Assembly: GCA_037893225.1 (NCBI GenBank)
Contig: JAZGUH010000409.1
Location: 124,001-188,000 of the forward strand
Source: Hippasteria phrygiana
Taxonomy: Eukaryota; Echinodermata; Asteroidea; Valvatida; Goniasteridae
Direction of reading: 5' to 3'
DNA length: 64,000 nucleotides
Within the stretch, counting starts at the first letter, position 1, and each line of letters starts with the position of its first letter. Positions 30,701 through 38,798 of this stretch are shown here, in pieces. A program made the position numbers and the translations under genes. Below the pieces are notes generated by a model. It was not told the DNA's origin. It saw only the letters and a program-made list of their open reading frames with translations, and searched no databases.

Positions 30701-31654
30701 AGTTTGTGAAACACTGACCAATGATCATTCGACACAGAATGCACAAATCCGAAACAAATAATACAGCAAAATATAGCACAGATTTCCATAAAGGCATGGC
30801 TATACATTAGTTGTCTAGAGTATTTAAAATTGCCTTGCACTTGTGGATATATTCAATGGAAAGATTATCAAACAGCGAGTGCTGTAACGTAGCACTGTAC
30901 TGCCTGTCAATTTATACACGACTGCTTCCACAGGGTTTTCTAAAGTCAACTGAGATTCCATGGAATTACATAACAAGGTTTTGCAATGTGTGTTTTATAG
31001 GCAAATTTGTATAAGGAAAATCCGCAAAGTCTTTGCGGGGTCGAATAGAATGCACTTTTTAATGTCAAAGGTCATACCTGGACTTGTCTCAATGATGACA
31101 GCTTTCTCCTCAGCAAGGCTACCATCAGGCCAGACCTTGTCTACCATCAGCCTGGCCAGCTCCGGTCGCAACACAGACCGGTTCTTCTTGGTTTTCCTGA
31201 GGCGCTTATGCTTGTCTCTCAGCTCTTCGATGCTCTCCGCAGGGGGCAGGGAGAGTGCACTTGCCTCTACTGTAGCCCCAGTGTCTGACAAACAGGGACT
31301 GCGCATGCCTTTTCTAACCTGATGAGATGATGTGACTTCATCTTTTGGAGTCCCACTTAGACTACGACAAGAGACCTTGGTATTGACGTGGTTGTGAGAT
31401 GAGTGCCTGAATCGTGTGGTTTCAAGTTTGCATGTCAGTGTGCTACTTTGACATGGGTTATATTGCTTTGCAGAGAAGTTCCTTTGTTGCAGTTTTGGCA
31501 GAATGACAAAGGTTTCGGACAGAATAGCACATTTCATCAGCTGGTCTGCGATAACTCTACTATGAGAAGACACTGACTGGAGGCAATAGTTTCTACTCGG
31601 TATGCGGCATAGACATTCCCTCATTAGTGTGGAATAGCGCAATGGAAGAGACAT
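15477..31654 (-). CDS. TFB2M: Dimethyladenosine transferase 2, mitochondrial (TFB2M), 7 exons
   Basis: Exons in transcript order are 31654-31078, 28930-28691, 27464-27316, 23417-23328, 20156-20094, 17883-17732 and 15711-15477. All six introns are GT-AG and the phases agree; the product is 501 aa. Family knowledge: TFB2M is a KsgA/Dim1-like protein that acts with POLRMT and TFAM in mitochondrial transcription initiation. Seen here: an Arg/Ser-rich N-terminus fit for mitochondrial import, SAM-binding motif ETSPGPGILTRHLL at residues 189-202, acidic E213 in AMERE, D239 in HADFF, the TFB2M-type EPVPWEAD segment near 266-273 and KIIGSLP at 277-283. The start chosen is ATG at 31654; the frame stays open slightly upstream without another ATG. 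At 501 aa it is longer than the roughly 400-aa vertebrate protein, mostly through the N-terminal region. Placement as TFB2M rather than TFB1M rests on the PVPW insert and the C-terminal pattern. Confidence 0.92.
15791..15972. repeat. Dispersed repeat, second copy of the 10403-10560 family
   Basis: It shares ACGTTCGAGGACAAGAGG, AGTCAGTCTTTTGTT and AATCTATGGGGTTG with 10403-10560. It lies in the last TFB2M intron. Confidence 0.7.
15973..17179. other. TFB2M intron sequence
   Basis: No gene. 16330-16470 holds a related GAGGACTTGGGC-rich piece, 16600-17140 has AGTCCGAGTC/GAGACTCGAGTC words, and 16863-16920 shares TAACAGTC and TTTTGCATGCACCCTAGG with 5650-5710. Confidence 0.5.
17180..17563. mobile_element. 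MITE with about 50-bp TIRs and a nested MITE
   Basis: The left arm contains CTGACGCTTCTCGGCATTTC and the right arm contains its near inverse, together with CATTACGC/GCGTAATG. Inside, AAAAAATGGCATCAGTGATA at 17248 recurs inverted at 17359-17379, so a second palindromic element (17248-17380) sits within the first. Confidence 0.75.
17732..17883 (-). CDS. TFB2M: TFB2M exon 6
   Basis: The acceptor is ccttacag and the donor GTAAGT. It encodes VRLTPKRDLFTNHQLSQQQ and FIFVYFVRQVLAKRKQQ, matching the conserved PxxxLF segment and C-terminal helices. It ends with two bases (GA) of a split codon. Confidence 0.9.
18045..18121. repeat. Left part of a dispersed repeat split by a MITE
   Basis: Similar to 19620-19690 (AAAGCCACT...GGTGGTNGGGT). 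The repeat resumes after the MITE at 18122-18567, so the MITE inserted later. Confidence 0.55.
18122..18567. mobile_element. MITE, TGTGACCGGCTC family
   Basis: It begins TGTGACCGGCTC...AGTATTATGTCG and ends with the inverse CGACATAATACC...GGTCACA. A second copy of similar length is at 59458-59901. Subterminal words (GGATGTGACA, CAAATGTCAA) also match between the copies. No coding sequence. Confidence 0.78.
18568..18830. repeat. Right part of the split dispersed repeat
   Basis: Parallel to 19690-19870: both contain GTTGCCA(A/G)CCC, TTTTCCTGG, CAATTTTCAGA and GGTAACTTCCAC...GACCAACTCACC in the same order. Confidence 0.65.
19108..19318. repeat. Palindromic element with about 60-bp arms
   Basis: CATGTTTACATCTA, GCGGTATG and CATGATGTTTTGCATAAA on the left recur inverted on the right (TTTATGTAAAACATGATG...CATACCGC...TAGATGTAAACATG). 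Confidence 0.75.
19560..19870. repeat. Uninterrupted copy of the 18045-18830 repeat
   Basis: This copy lacks the MITE found in its sister, giving an empty-site comparison for the TGTGACC MITE family. Confidence 0.6.
20094..20156 (-). CDS. TFB2M: TFB2M exon 5
   Basis: A 63-bp micro-exon in phase 0 with acceptor ttcatttcag and donor GTGAGT. It encodes EPQVSFRLPTPSGESSKVDF plus S. The EP start continues the LHM of the preceding exon, as in the family. Confidence 0.8.
20391..21752. mobile_element. Crypton-like element (reverse orientation)
   Basis: The ends are TATATCGCCGTCTTGG at the left and TTGGCGATA near the right, the inverse of the 958-1826 element. It contains a long hairpin (about 20478-20595, arms with GACAGATGGCATGTTCTATT around a GGCGAAGCC loop), a tandem pair of AACTGTTCAGAATTG blocks, a tyrosine-recombinase fragment and one unit of the 86-bp satellite. 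Assignment to Crypton rests on the recombinase fragment only. Confidence 0.55.
21020..21325 (-). pseudogene. Tyrosine recombinase N-terminal fragment (Crypton / DUF3504-like)
   Basis: From ATG (MAAKLPELPRFVLLTDDEIL) it reads 101 residues. NTKRQIKYAVKRLDEFARHA and LDNFLSRFYAGLRKENGTLY followed by TKKSMHAIR match the SAM-like N-terminal domain of Crypton-derived recombinases (KxxxxxxVxxLxxF ... LxxFYAxLRKxxGxxYxxxS). The catalytic R-H-R-Y domain is absent; the tail after HAIR is not homologous. Confidence 0.6.
21752..22118. mobile_element. Element with 40-bp TIRs carrying a nested TTAA MITE
   Basis: AACAATTGTTGACTGCTGTG at the left is repeated inverted at the right end. Inside is a GC-rich hairpin (AACACCCTCGGG ... 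CACCCTCGGCTTCGCCTCGG) and a complete TTAA-flanked element (21860-22080). It abuts the Crypton-like element. Confidence 0.75.
21860..22080. mobile_element. piggyBac-like MITE with TTAA target site
   Basis: It begins TTAACCCCTTGAGTACG and ends CGTACGCAAGGGGGTTAA. TTAA duplication with CCC(C)TTG ends suggests the piggyBac superfamily. The sister copy is at 25023-25244 (shared GTGCTTGTGCAGTCAAGC). Confidence 0.7.
22119..22928. other. TFB2M intron sequence
   Basis: AT-rich intron sequence with no gene or clear element recognised. Confidence 0.5.
22929..23304. mobile_element. GGAGGATT word element with telomere-like ends
   Basis: It begins AAACCCTAACCTTC and ends GAGTTAGGGTTAA. The interior is dense in AGGATTTTGGAGGATT-type words. 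It ends only 24 bp from TFB2M exon 4. Confidence 0.6.
23328..23417 (-). CDS. TFB2M: TFB2M exon 4
   Basis: 90 bp, phase 0 on both sides; acceptor tatcgtag, donor GTTTGA (weak). It encodes VISQPVGNMSKYRALSALMQ and MSCDIELLHM, aligning with the family segment that ends in the LHM-EP motif. The reading frame would otherwise be missed because the exon is short and surrounded by repeats. Confidence 0.85.
24065..24300. mobile_element. TTAA-flanked telomere-end element (GGAGGATT family)
   Basis: TTAACCCTAACCCTCC at the left and TTAGGGTTAA at the right are exact TTAA flanks. The interior has three copies of a 44-bp unit beginning GGATTGAGGATGAATGG. Confidence 0.7.
24818..24948. repeat. 15-bp minisatellite AAAAGACGAAGGCGT, about 8 copies
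   Basis: A near-perfect array. Because 15 is a multiple of 3 it stays open in several frames and gives a misleading poly-basic RRRKR peptide. Confidence 0.9.
25023..25244. mobile_element. piggyBac-like MITE, second copy
   Basis: Same family as 21860-22080. The left end is TTAACCCCTTGAGTACG; the right end TACGCAAGGGGATAA has one change in the TTAA. Confidence 0.68.
25640..25913 (-). mobile_element. Penelope-like element 3' fragment
   Basis: In reverse orientation it matches the 3' end of the copy ending at 10182 (shared GTTTCGAACTTAAGCAAG, and the GTCAGTCAGCAGTTTGC tail). Only the 3' UTR remains. Confidence 0.75.
25914..25975 (+). repeat. tRNA-like SINE tail
   Basis: GGTTCGAATCCCGCTCCTGC (B box) and CTTTGTT-AACTTTGAAAAA match the tail of 14761-14815. 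The A-box half is missing. Confidence 0.6.
26110..26640. repeat. AATCCAACA word element with (CAAA)n expansion
   Basis: Words AAATCCAACAAAA occur in both orientations and the left boundary is TTAACCCTAAACC. A (CAAA)n microsatellite of about 18 units occupies 26299-26372. Sister blocks are at 29039-29332 and 29333-29742. Confidence 0.65.
26648..27207. mobile_element. CAAGTC word element interrupted by a perfect-TIR MITE
   Basis: The outer ends are GAGTTGTAATCAAGTC and GACTTGATTACGACTC. It shares CACAAGCTATTCAAA and GCATTCCTTTGTCACTGTTC with 188-520. It includes a poly-C tract at about 26757-26780. Confidence 0.7.
26825..27181. mobile_element. MITE with perfect 19-bp TIRs
   Basis: CAATTCGGTCGATTCACAA at the left has an exact inverse at 27163-27181. 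It is nested in the CAAGTC element. The interior includes inverted GTCGACATCGCA / TGCGATGTCGAC. Confidence 0.8.
27316..27464 (-). CDS. TFB2M: TFB2M exon 3
   Basis: The acceptor is ttcag (27465 upward) and the donor GTGAGT. It encodes DIQIKIIGSLPHHNERTH and FKYGRVQFNVLMSEGCYN, matching the beta-strand and motif IV region of the family. Confidence 0.92.
27854..28659. mobile_element. pogo-type element with TA duplication
   Basis: CAGTGGAACGCCGCTATA at the left is inverted exactly at the right end, and both ends are flanked by TA. Subterminal repeats CGCTATACCGAAC recur on both sides. It contains the TTAA-flanked element 28182-28331. No transposase frame. Confidence 0.8.
28182..28331. mobile_element. 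TTAA-flanked GCCAGACGCAGC element nested in a pogo element
   Basis: TTAATCCTAACCCTCC at the left and AGGGTTAGGGTTAA at the right. It is the reverse complement of the copies at 5824-5976 and 30412-30561, with the same interior. Confidence 0.7.
28691..28930 (-). CDS. TFB2M: TFB2M exon 2
   Basis: The acceptor is cattcag (28931-28933) and the donor GTATGT. It encodes GPGILTRHLLNSG, AMEREKPFLPSL, RVMHADFF and EPVPWEA: SAM motifs I to III plus the TFB2M-specific insert. Confidence 0.92.
29039..29742. repeat. Two adjacent AATCCAACA word elements with telomere-like ends
   Basis: The first block starts ACCCTAACCCC and ends AGCAGGGTTAGGGTA near 29332. The second ends ATAGGGTTAA at 29742. Both contain many CCAACAAAATCC / GGATTTTGTTGG words. 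Confidence 0.6.
29743..30095. other. TFB2M first-intron sequence
   Basis: No gene or clear element was seen. Confidence 0.5.
30096..30410. repeat. AACTGGCC / GCCGGACTT word element
   Basis: The words AACTGGCCNGCCGGAC and AAGTCCGCCA appear repeatedly in both orientations across the block. No coding signal. Confidence 0.5.
30412..30561. mobile_element. TTAA-flanked GCCAGACGCAGC element
   Basis: TTAACCCTAACCCTGCC to AGGGTTAGGGTTAA. Nearly identical to 5824-5976 and to the inverse of 28182-28331. Confidence 0.7.
31078..31654 (-). CDS. TFB2M: TFB2M exon 1
   Basis: From the ATG (MSLPLRYSTLMRECLCRIPS) to donor GTATGA at 31077. It holds the presumed transit peptide, a long Ser/Thr/Lys-rich segment not recognised in other species, and the start of the methyltransferase fold (RPELARLMVDKVWPDG, VIIETSP). 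It ends with one base of the glycine codon. A 5' UTR exon may exist further upstream because acceptor-like TTTTTTAG sequences lie near 31830. Confidence 0.85.
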
Positions 31655-31994
31655 GTTGGCAGTCAAAACTTCCTACCAATATGAACTTCAGTGGTTTGGC
31701 ATGTAGACAAGTGTTTGTTTTGGGAAATGGTGCATAAAGATGCATGCACAGTTGTTACCATGTACAACTTTCATCATTTCAGTCTCAGGCCTGTGACATC
31801 TATTATCAACTTGCTTGTTTCACTGCAACCTAAAAAATAAACAAAAATACCAATAAACTTAAAATACAATGTAACTAGATGCAATCTAAAATGGGTTTAT
31901 GGTTTTACTTGGATGGCCATGGTGTCATCAAATTGGAAAATAAGCATTGCAAATCTAGTTTCAATGAGATATTTGAAACTTCAATGACAGAGCT

Positions 31995-32159
31995 GTAGTC
32001 GAGTCCCTGCAAGTCCTTTCACAAGTCCTTTCGCAAGTCCAGTCAGGAGTCCTTTCATAAAGCCGGTCACAAGTAACTGGATGAATGCCTTTGTCACAGC
32101 TCATTTGAATAGCTTGTGATTGGAATTAGGACTGTAGGGCTTGTGATGGACTCGACTAC
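31995..32159. mobile_element. CAAGTCC word element, short copy
   Basis: Bounded by GTAGTCGAGTC and its exact inverse GACTCGACTAC. The interior has CACAAGTCCTTTC words; it is the shortest and cleanest member of the family also seen at 188-520. Confidence 0.7.
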
Positions 32160-32456
32160 ATCCCTGTTCAATGATGACCTGCCATGATGGTTTCAACAGC
32201 GTAAGGATCATTGCTTACTATTCTTATAGGTCAAGAATAAAAATACACTTATGGGCGTATCAGTGCTGCACAATTAGCAGTCATGCTCATTTTGTGATTT
32301 ATAATTAAGATAGTGGATTACATGTATATCCTGTTTTCTCTACAATGTATATCTAAACCGTCAATTTTAGTAAAGTACAAGTACATGTTGGTTTATTGGC
32401 ACTAAAATTTCCACAAGGTACATGTATGAAAGTGTTCATATTAGAAAGTATTTACT

Positions 32457-32705
32457 TTAACCTTAACTACCCAAAAACTTACATACTCCAACAGCAGGTT
32501 GTGTTCTGTTTGATTTAGTAAAAGAGGGGTTCAATATGGTGTTGGATTTTGTTTGGTTTAGTACCAAAGGCCCAGGGTGACCCTGTTGAATTTTGTTTGG
32601 TACATGAGGGTATATTGAGACTTGTGGAAATGTTGGACTTTGCTGGGGGATATGGGCAGGGCTTTTGGTGGGTGAATTCATGGCCAGGCACTGAAGGAAA
32701 GATGG
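32457..32705. repeat. ACTCCAACA word element, second copy
   Basis: It matches 12830-13080 in reverse (GGCCCAGGGTGACCCTGTTG, CCATGGCCAGGCAC-like end) and starts TTTAACCTTAAC. Confidence 0.6.
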
Positions 32706-32867
32706 GGCCCCCAAATTATAGGATATAGTTTCCTTTCTTTGGTTTTCATTGTGGGTTCTTTTTAAGATTTGTTAAAATTTTTATTTTTTTTACTTTTACT
32801 TGGTTTATTATTATTTATTTTTTTAGGTTTGAGGGTTATTCCACCCCCGCCCCCTAAAAAAATCAAA

Positions 32868-33990
32868 CAAAGTTGGTGAGTACAGCAGCAGGATATCCTT
32901 CAGGATCCATTCAAAGTTGTCGAGATCGCCGCGCCTCCACATGAACTCCGCCAGGTGGAAGCAAAGCATCTTGTTTCGGCTGGTGTGGGTGCTGGGCAAA
33001 CTTCATTTGATCTGCCACCAGAGATTTTCAACATTATGAGTATGAGCTCCCTTGGCAGGATCAACGAAGTTTAGTGAATGATTTACCGTGAGATGCGAAG
33101 TTCTCCTCATTGAGACATCCATAACTGCTCCAGTGGCAACATATTCCTTTAACCCTAATGTCACCGAATACTACAAAATACTACTAGTAGTATTAAAAAT
33201 GTAGTATGCATTACTCTCATCACCTACTTGTGTGCAATGCCTGTGGTAATTTTTAGTATTTGGTACTTCACCCCAAATAGTGTACGTAGTAGTACTACGG
33301 TTGCTGGGTTTAGAGGAAAAATGTATCATCTAATGCGGAAACACAGTATGAATTACTGGTTTCAGAGATGATTTTTTTCTACTACATCCTATTAGTAAAT
33401 GGTAGTACATGTAGCCAGTAACTTACCTGTATTACCACTTTATTACATACATGTACATACTGTACAAGTATATCTGGACTGTTGTCATTACACACCCATT
33501 CATCAGTCACAGAGAGACTCAGTGCTACAAAATACCACATGTAAGTAGTATTCTGTAGTACTCAGTTCTTTTATACCAAAGTAATGCCTAGGACGTTAGG
33601 GTTAAAAAGAATAAGTGTCGCAGAGTCCCTGGAGGGAACCTCAATGAGGAAAACTTCCTGTCTCATGGCAAATCCCGCCAAGCACCCACTTGCCATCCAC
33701 GAGACGTCTGCGATGGTACATGTATTTGCGATGGTACATGTATTTGACAACTTTGCCCGGATCACGATGGATTTCCTGCTGCTCTGCTGAACAACGTGGA
33801 GACAAACTTCTTGGCAAAAGGTGCACCAGTTGATGACGGTGCGACTGGAAGTAGTCATCACACCGTCATCGATACTGGACTCCCTTATTGCCGAGTTGAT
33901 TGACATCTGCGTTGCCCAGCAGTATGTCAAAATATCAATTTTTGCATGCGACCCCACGAACCACAAACCCTTATGAATGGTTTTGTCCAT
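32868..33990 (-). pseudogene. Merlin-type (IS1016/ISXO2-like) transposase, broken
   Basis: On the minus strand it reads from ATG at 33990 (MDKTIHKGLWF), through TSSRTVINWCTFCQEVC, GKWVLGGICHETG and EVPSRDSATLILF. After the 33149-33605 insertion it continues with [29 protein letters not shown] and LAEFMWRRGDLDNFE. The order and motifs are those of ISXO2-like transposases, the Merlin superfamily in animals. At least two frameshifts and one in-frame TGA break it. It is a dead DNA transposon, not a host gene. Confidence 0.75.
33149..33605. mobile_element. TTAA-flanked AGTACTAC element inside the Merlin transposase
   Basis: TTAACCCTAATGTCACC at the left and GTTAGGGTTAA at the right. The interior is dominated by AGTA(C/T)TAC words in both orientations. 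The coding sequence on both sides belongs to one transposase, so this block is an insertion with TTAA as target duplication. Confidence 0.75.
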
Positions 33991-34026
33991 GTTGTGGTGA
34001 CGGCATTTCCTATTCTTGCACTGCCA

Positions 34027-34080
34027 GGAGATCCCGTCGCTAAGCTGTGCCTTCGCATGCTAATTAGCGACGGGGTCTCC
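34027..34080. repeat. Small inverted repeat, 17-bp arms
   Basis: GGAGATCCCGTCGCTAA is followed after about 20 bp by TTAGCGACGGGGTCTCC (one mismatch). It could be a remnant of the Merlin element terminus. Confidence 0.55.
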
Positions 34081-34240
34081 GGCACCGAGAGCAATGTGTA
34101 GCATGCTGCTCTCGGATAACGTAGTTTGTTGCATCCCTGCCACCAATTCCAAGTTGTTATTGAGTATGAAAACTGGTCCAGTTTTGGTCGGCTTAAGTTT
34201 TATGTTCATAAAAGGGGAATTCTTTCTTACAAGTTACATA

Positions 34241-35140
34241 CAGTGAAATCTCGATAAGTCAAACCTCAGGGGAATGGGCTCCAATTTCGAGTTAAGCGTA
34301 GTTTCGAGTTACCAAAGGTCCCCTTTTTCCCCAAAGATTACGTATGTGAATACCAAGCGAATATCCAATGCAACGGCCGTGAAATAATCGCATTTTTAGG
34401 CGATCTTTGCTTTACTTTCCGCCGTTGCAGGTCTCCCCCTTCAGTGTGAGGGAATGGTCCGACAAGACAATAAAACAGGCCCGTTTCATCGGCGTTAAAG
34501 ATGTCTCTTCCGCCAAAACATTGGGCAGTCCATTGCATAGCCAGCCATTCATCTGTCATCTCCGTAGTCACGACACAGCGCCCTCTTTCGAGATGGCTTT
34601 CGCCCTCTCTCGATATGGCATGCGCCCCTCTCAAGAAAACGATCCCGTGCGGCGTGGCGTGTCTTGAAACGGTCCAGCCACCCGCAATATGTCACTGCAG
34701 AAAGCACGTGAAACTGTGTGATTGGTCAGCATGCAGCTGCAGTTCACTTAAATCATTGCCAACTGCATCATGGTTGCGTGCAGTATTGGGCGCGTTTCTT
34801 CAAAGGATTGCGGCAACTGTTGCGGCTGCTTTGCGTCTTCGCCCTCCCTTTGCGGGTCACCGGCGGTATGCTTTGATCATTGTAAGTTGCACCGCAATGA
34901 ATAGGCTGCTCCAACGATACTACGGATGCTAATATAATTTCCCCTTTGTTGCTTTTCTATAGTTGAGTTTGGATTTATTGAATGTGTCGTGGGAGATTTC
35001 TTAACTTAACAAAAGGATTCCAGTATCTTGTGTGGCCTACACTACATTGTAATTACGCAAGTTTATTTCTGCACCTGGCGATTTTGAGTTCAACTTAACC
35101 GGAGTTACCAGTTCGAAATTTCGAGTTAGCGTGGGCATGT
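34241..35140. mobile_element. Tigger/pogo-type element, right end damaged
   Basis: The left end TA-CAGTGAAATCTCGATAAG is typical of pogo-class TIRs. Near 35100-35140 GTTCGAAATTTCGAGTTAGC echoes the left subterminal TTTCGAGTTAAGC. It contains a transposase fragment on the minus strand. Confidence 0.6.
34338..34690 (-). pseudogene. Tigger-type transposase fragment
   Basis: Two frames together show GWLDRFKTRH (end of the CENP-B-like HTH domain, near 34651-34686), then a frameshift, RGAHAISREGES, and DIFNADETGLFYCL (start of the DDE domain). After that the frame degenerates. The catalytic core downstream is missing. Confidence 0.7.
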
Positions 35141-35822
35141 TTATACATGATTTGCTATTCTTTTGAGGGGAATAAATGTTTACTTTGACTTCGAGCTAAA
35201 CAAACAGTTTTCCGGTTTTGACTTCTCCTTTTCCTCAGTGTTAAATTTTAAGTGTCAGAAAGAAGCAAAGACACAGAGTTTATGCATTCAAACTTTGTAG
35301 TAACTCACACACACCCTTTTCCCCTTAAAATGCAATGACCTATAAAGCTAAAAAAGGGAACACGGTAATTACACCATATATAAACGTCAGAGCAAGGAAC
35401 ACCCACCATTTATCGTCCGCGTACCTCTTTTCGAGGCATCCAGTTTTCGAGGGTTGACCTTCTACGTCACAGGTAGCGACGCACGCGCAGATTTGTACCA
35501 CACAACCAGTTGATTTGTTGTGTGTACGGTACGGTACGTGTTCCACCGCCAGCCCCAAAAATGTGGAAACTGAAGGCGATGTCGGTGAGTTTTGAATAAA
35601 AACTCGTCAGCAGCTATTTAATCGTCAATATTACTAGATACAAATGTTCAGGGACGTATATGAGCCCGTAAAAAGTGTATTTAATGTCAGTGAAAATGTT
35701 CACAGTGTGCCGTCTGCTTGTCAGTATCCAAGCAAACCAAATCACGTGACCATTTATTGTCAGGTCGAACCTTGACTGTGCTACGGAGCCCCTAAAAAGA
35801 CATGTTTCTTATAGAAAAACTG

Positions 35823-37782
35823 ACTGTTGACTGTCATTTACTACTGGGCATTGTAATGGAGCTATGTTAAAGTCATGGATAATTCGTGGATTTTGCTTAT
35901 TGAATGTGATGGTAAACTGGAACATTTTGTGCCAATTGTGGTTATTGATCCTGGAATTTGAAAAAAGTCAAATTTCAATTTTGTACATTGTATATTTCTT
36001 TAAATTTTGAAATGAAGATTCCAATCTTTAAACGATCTTGAAATGTTACCATTTTTTTTTGTCAGGTGCTACCCTAAAAAGAAATCAGCCTGCAAAAATG
36101 TGTCACCCACAGTACAACCTGGACCTTCGACCTCCGGAGCTACAAGTCTTCGGTGGCAAAATCTGTCAAGCGAATCAGTGATGAAAGTGACTATGGCGAA
36201 AGCTGCTGCGTCTGTCACAAGTTTAGACCAAAGGAACTTGCCAATTCCCTGTACTTTACATCTTGGGGACAGTGCATGTATGACAGTTGTAGACACTGGG
36301 TTCATCTAAAAATACTATACGAATTAGGTTGCCAGGCTGAGGGCGAGTGATACATTTTATTGCCCCTGCCACATCACACCTGAAGAGTGAGAATGCTTCT
36401 GAGGTGGTTCAGTTTGAGAAATTCGCATGAAGTATGAACCGGTCCTTAGACAGTACTTACATGTAGCATCAAAGGATTTAATAACAGGACATTACAAAAT
36501 ACAAAACCACAAGAAAACTATTTTTTATTAGTACGTAGGAAACAGACATAAAACCAGGTGGGCAAACATTGAGAAGGCCTGGCAATGTGGGGGAGTGGTC
36601 ACAGGGAGGTGGGTGAACAAAAAAGTCAAGACATCAATAGAAGGATGCCAGGATGGGGGAAGGGAATGTGACGGGAGGGGAGGGGGAGGCAAGAAAAACA
36701 CTGAGGTAAGGATGAGGGGTGGGGGAAGGGAGAGGTAGCTACAGAATTTGTGGGTGGGCAGGGGCACGGGAAGGTGGGCAGGGGCATGGAAAGGTGGGAG
36801 CGGGAAGGTAGGGGTGGGTAATTAAAAATGGAGTATTGCACTAAACTTAACTGAAATTAATGAATGGAAACTTGTGTAAAAGACAGCGGATATATACATG
36901 TATACATTGAAGGGATTATATTTATTCCCTAATATAACATCTAAGAAAAAGCCCAAGTGTAAAATAACTATATTAAATTATTTCCAAACAGAATTGTCAA
37001 CCGTTGGAAGTGAAAAGAATTAAACATTAGAAAAAGCCGCTTAAACTTTTATTGTTTATTTGTTTTCTCAGTTAAAATGTCCGGAATATACCACTTGGGA
37101 TGAAAGGTGCCCAAAATATCGATTTCTTCGGGTAGTCGGGATGGGACACCGTAGATTTGTACGGTTTTTTATTAACCTCGAAAACAGGTACCGCTTCTGC
37201 TGCATGACGCGCGTTCGGTGAGTTGAAACGATCGCCACTTGTGGCAACTACAGGCGTAATCATAATTTGAGATTCGGTGACAGTCGGGAGAATACTTAAA
37301 TGAAAGAAACTGCAACGTCAAAAGTTTGCTTTTGTCTGTGAGTTTTTCTCTTGCTTGGCATAAATCCTTACACCCTCGAAAACCGGTACATCGAGGATAT
37401 GATTAGTGCGCTTTTTAAATATATTCGGGGGATCTATTGCCATGCCAGACCGTAGACCGTAAGACGGTCTATTGTGGACTTTTAATTTTTCACCCCTTTC
37501 TTGGGGGGAGGGGTATTAAAGTAAAATATTATCTTCTAAACTACATAAAAACCAAATAAAGTGTGTAACTCACCAAACCCACGGTACCCGGCGGCCACAT
37601 GTTGCAATTTTTTATATTTTTTATAATCAACCCACATAATCGGCTGGAACCCAGACGTACACCGATGTTAATGCAGGAATTAAAGAAGGCAACCAGCCTA
37701 TCATACCGCAGAGGTAGAGGGCGTTGCACGCACCCAGCAAGCTCTGCTGAGAACACAGACATAAATAACCCATAGACGGACA
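35823..37782. repeat. 1960-bp inverted repeat, left arm
   Basis: It matches 50210-52169 base for base in length, in inverted orientation; reading frames on the two arms translate identically. It carries a transposase C-terminal exon remnant, a C-rich strand segment (36650-36830) and a TTTTACTTTAATACCCC-type motif near 37500. Confidence 0.9.
36066..36390 (+). pseudogene. Transposase C-terminal exon with PHD-like zinc finger (left arm)
   Basis: A good acceptor (tttttttgtcag) precedes 36066. The readings YPKKKSACKNV and VQPGPSTSG are followed, after a frameshift, by SCCVCHKFRPKEL and WGQCMYDSCRHWVHLK, and after another by RLRASDTFYCPCHITPEE and a stop. The Cys/His spacing resembles the PHD-like tail of some DDE transposases of pogo/Jerky type. 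The two frameshifts argue for a fossil. Confidence 0.55.
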
Positions 37783-38519
37783 GCGCCTATGGAAATCAAC
37801 GTCGGGATACCGTAATTTTGACGGCGCCCGACTAAGTATGAAACTATGGGCGGAAGTTGGTGAAAATTATACACGACTCTATGGAGAAATATCGGGAGGA
37901 CTGATTCAAATCGGTAATTTCGGTTGAAAACGCATTGATGTTGACTGAAAACCCATCGAAGCGTTCACTATATACTGCTGCACAGTTATGTATTTGATTA
38001 TTATTTTCGAAAATAATGTTTTTCTTACAAAAAAATGGAACTAACGTAAGGCCTAATTAAGCACACTTCCATTTTTTTCGACTATGCCGACGTACGTGCA
38101 CACATGATAGAGGCCTAATTCGAGCGCAATTTGAGTCCCTCGCGCAGGACTCAAATTGCACTCGACAAGGCTAGGCCTATTTCACAATAAATAGGAGCTA
38201 CTTTTTTTTTTTTTAAAGTAGGGGTCTCGGGGTACTATTAGCGTTTTCTACAGATTCTGTCCACCATTATATAGGCCTATTGAAATAAACCTTTTCGACA
38301 TTCTCATGCATTGTGATTGTCGGTTTGGAGGCCAAACAAACCATGTAATTTATACACAAACCTATGGCACTGTGAACCCGTCCACATATTAATTGATTTT
38401 ATGCTAAATATCTGTCATGAGTTGAGCGATACCCGTTTCACATATCTATGCATCGCACATCAGGAAAATAATAACCAGAAAAATAAATTTTAAATGGCAA
38501 TAAAAATAAAGGAAACTAG
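37783..38519. other. Spacer between left arm and CRE satellite
   Basis: No gene was found. A short inverted motif GAGCGCAATTTGAGTCC / GGACTCAAATTGCACTC lies near 38120-38165. Confidence 0.5.
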
Positions 38520-38798
38520 AGGTCTATGTTTTTAAGAACATAGGGCTTTTCCATATGTTTTTATGATGTCACTTCGAATTTTGTAAACTAGTGACAAATC
38601 TACCTAACCACCAAGTTTCGTGACGATTAGACATGGTCTATCCTTATGTCTTTCAAGAAATCATGCCTTTAATGACGTCATTATGACTTCAGTAATTTTT
38701 CGCATTGATATAAAAGAATGTACGAGCTAACAAAGCTATTACAAAAGGAATTTTGAATTGAACATGTTCTGTTGATGAGATATGGTTTTAAGAATCTT

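Noticed and set aside
30995..31077. Extension of TFB2M exon 1 past the donor (MTFDIKKC...)
   Set aside because: The family motif PGPGIL requires splicing at 31078 to the exon at 28930, and a GTATGA donor is present.
34501..34932. 143-residue plus-strand frame
   Set aside because: Antisense to the Tigger transposase fragment, which carries the recognisable motifs.
36528..36841. Pro/Ser-rich frames in the inverted arms (also 51151-51464)
   Set aside because: They follow a C-rich strand segment with no conserved motif; probably a transposon untranslated region.
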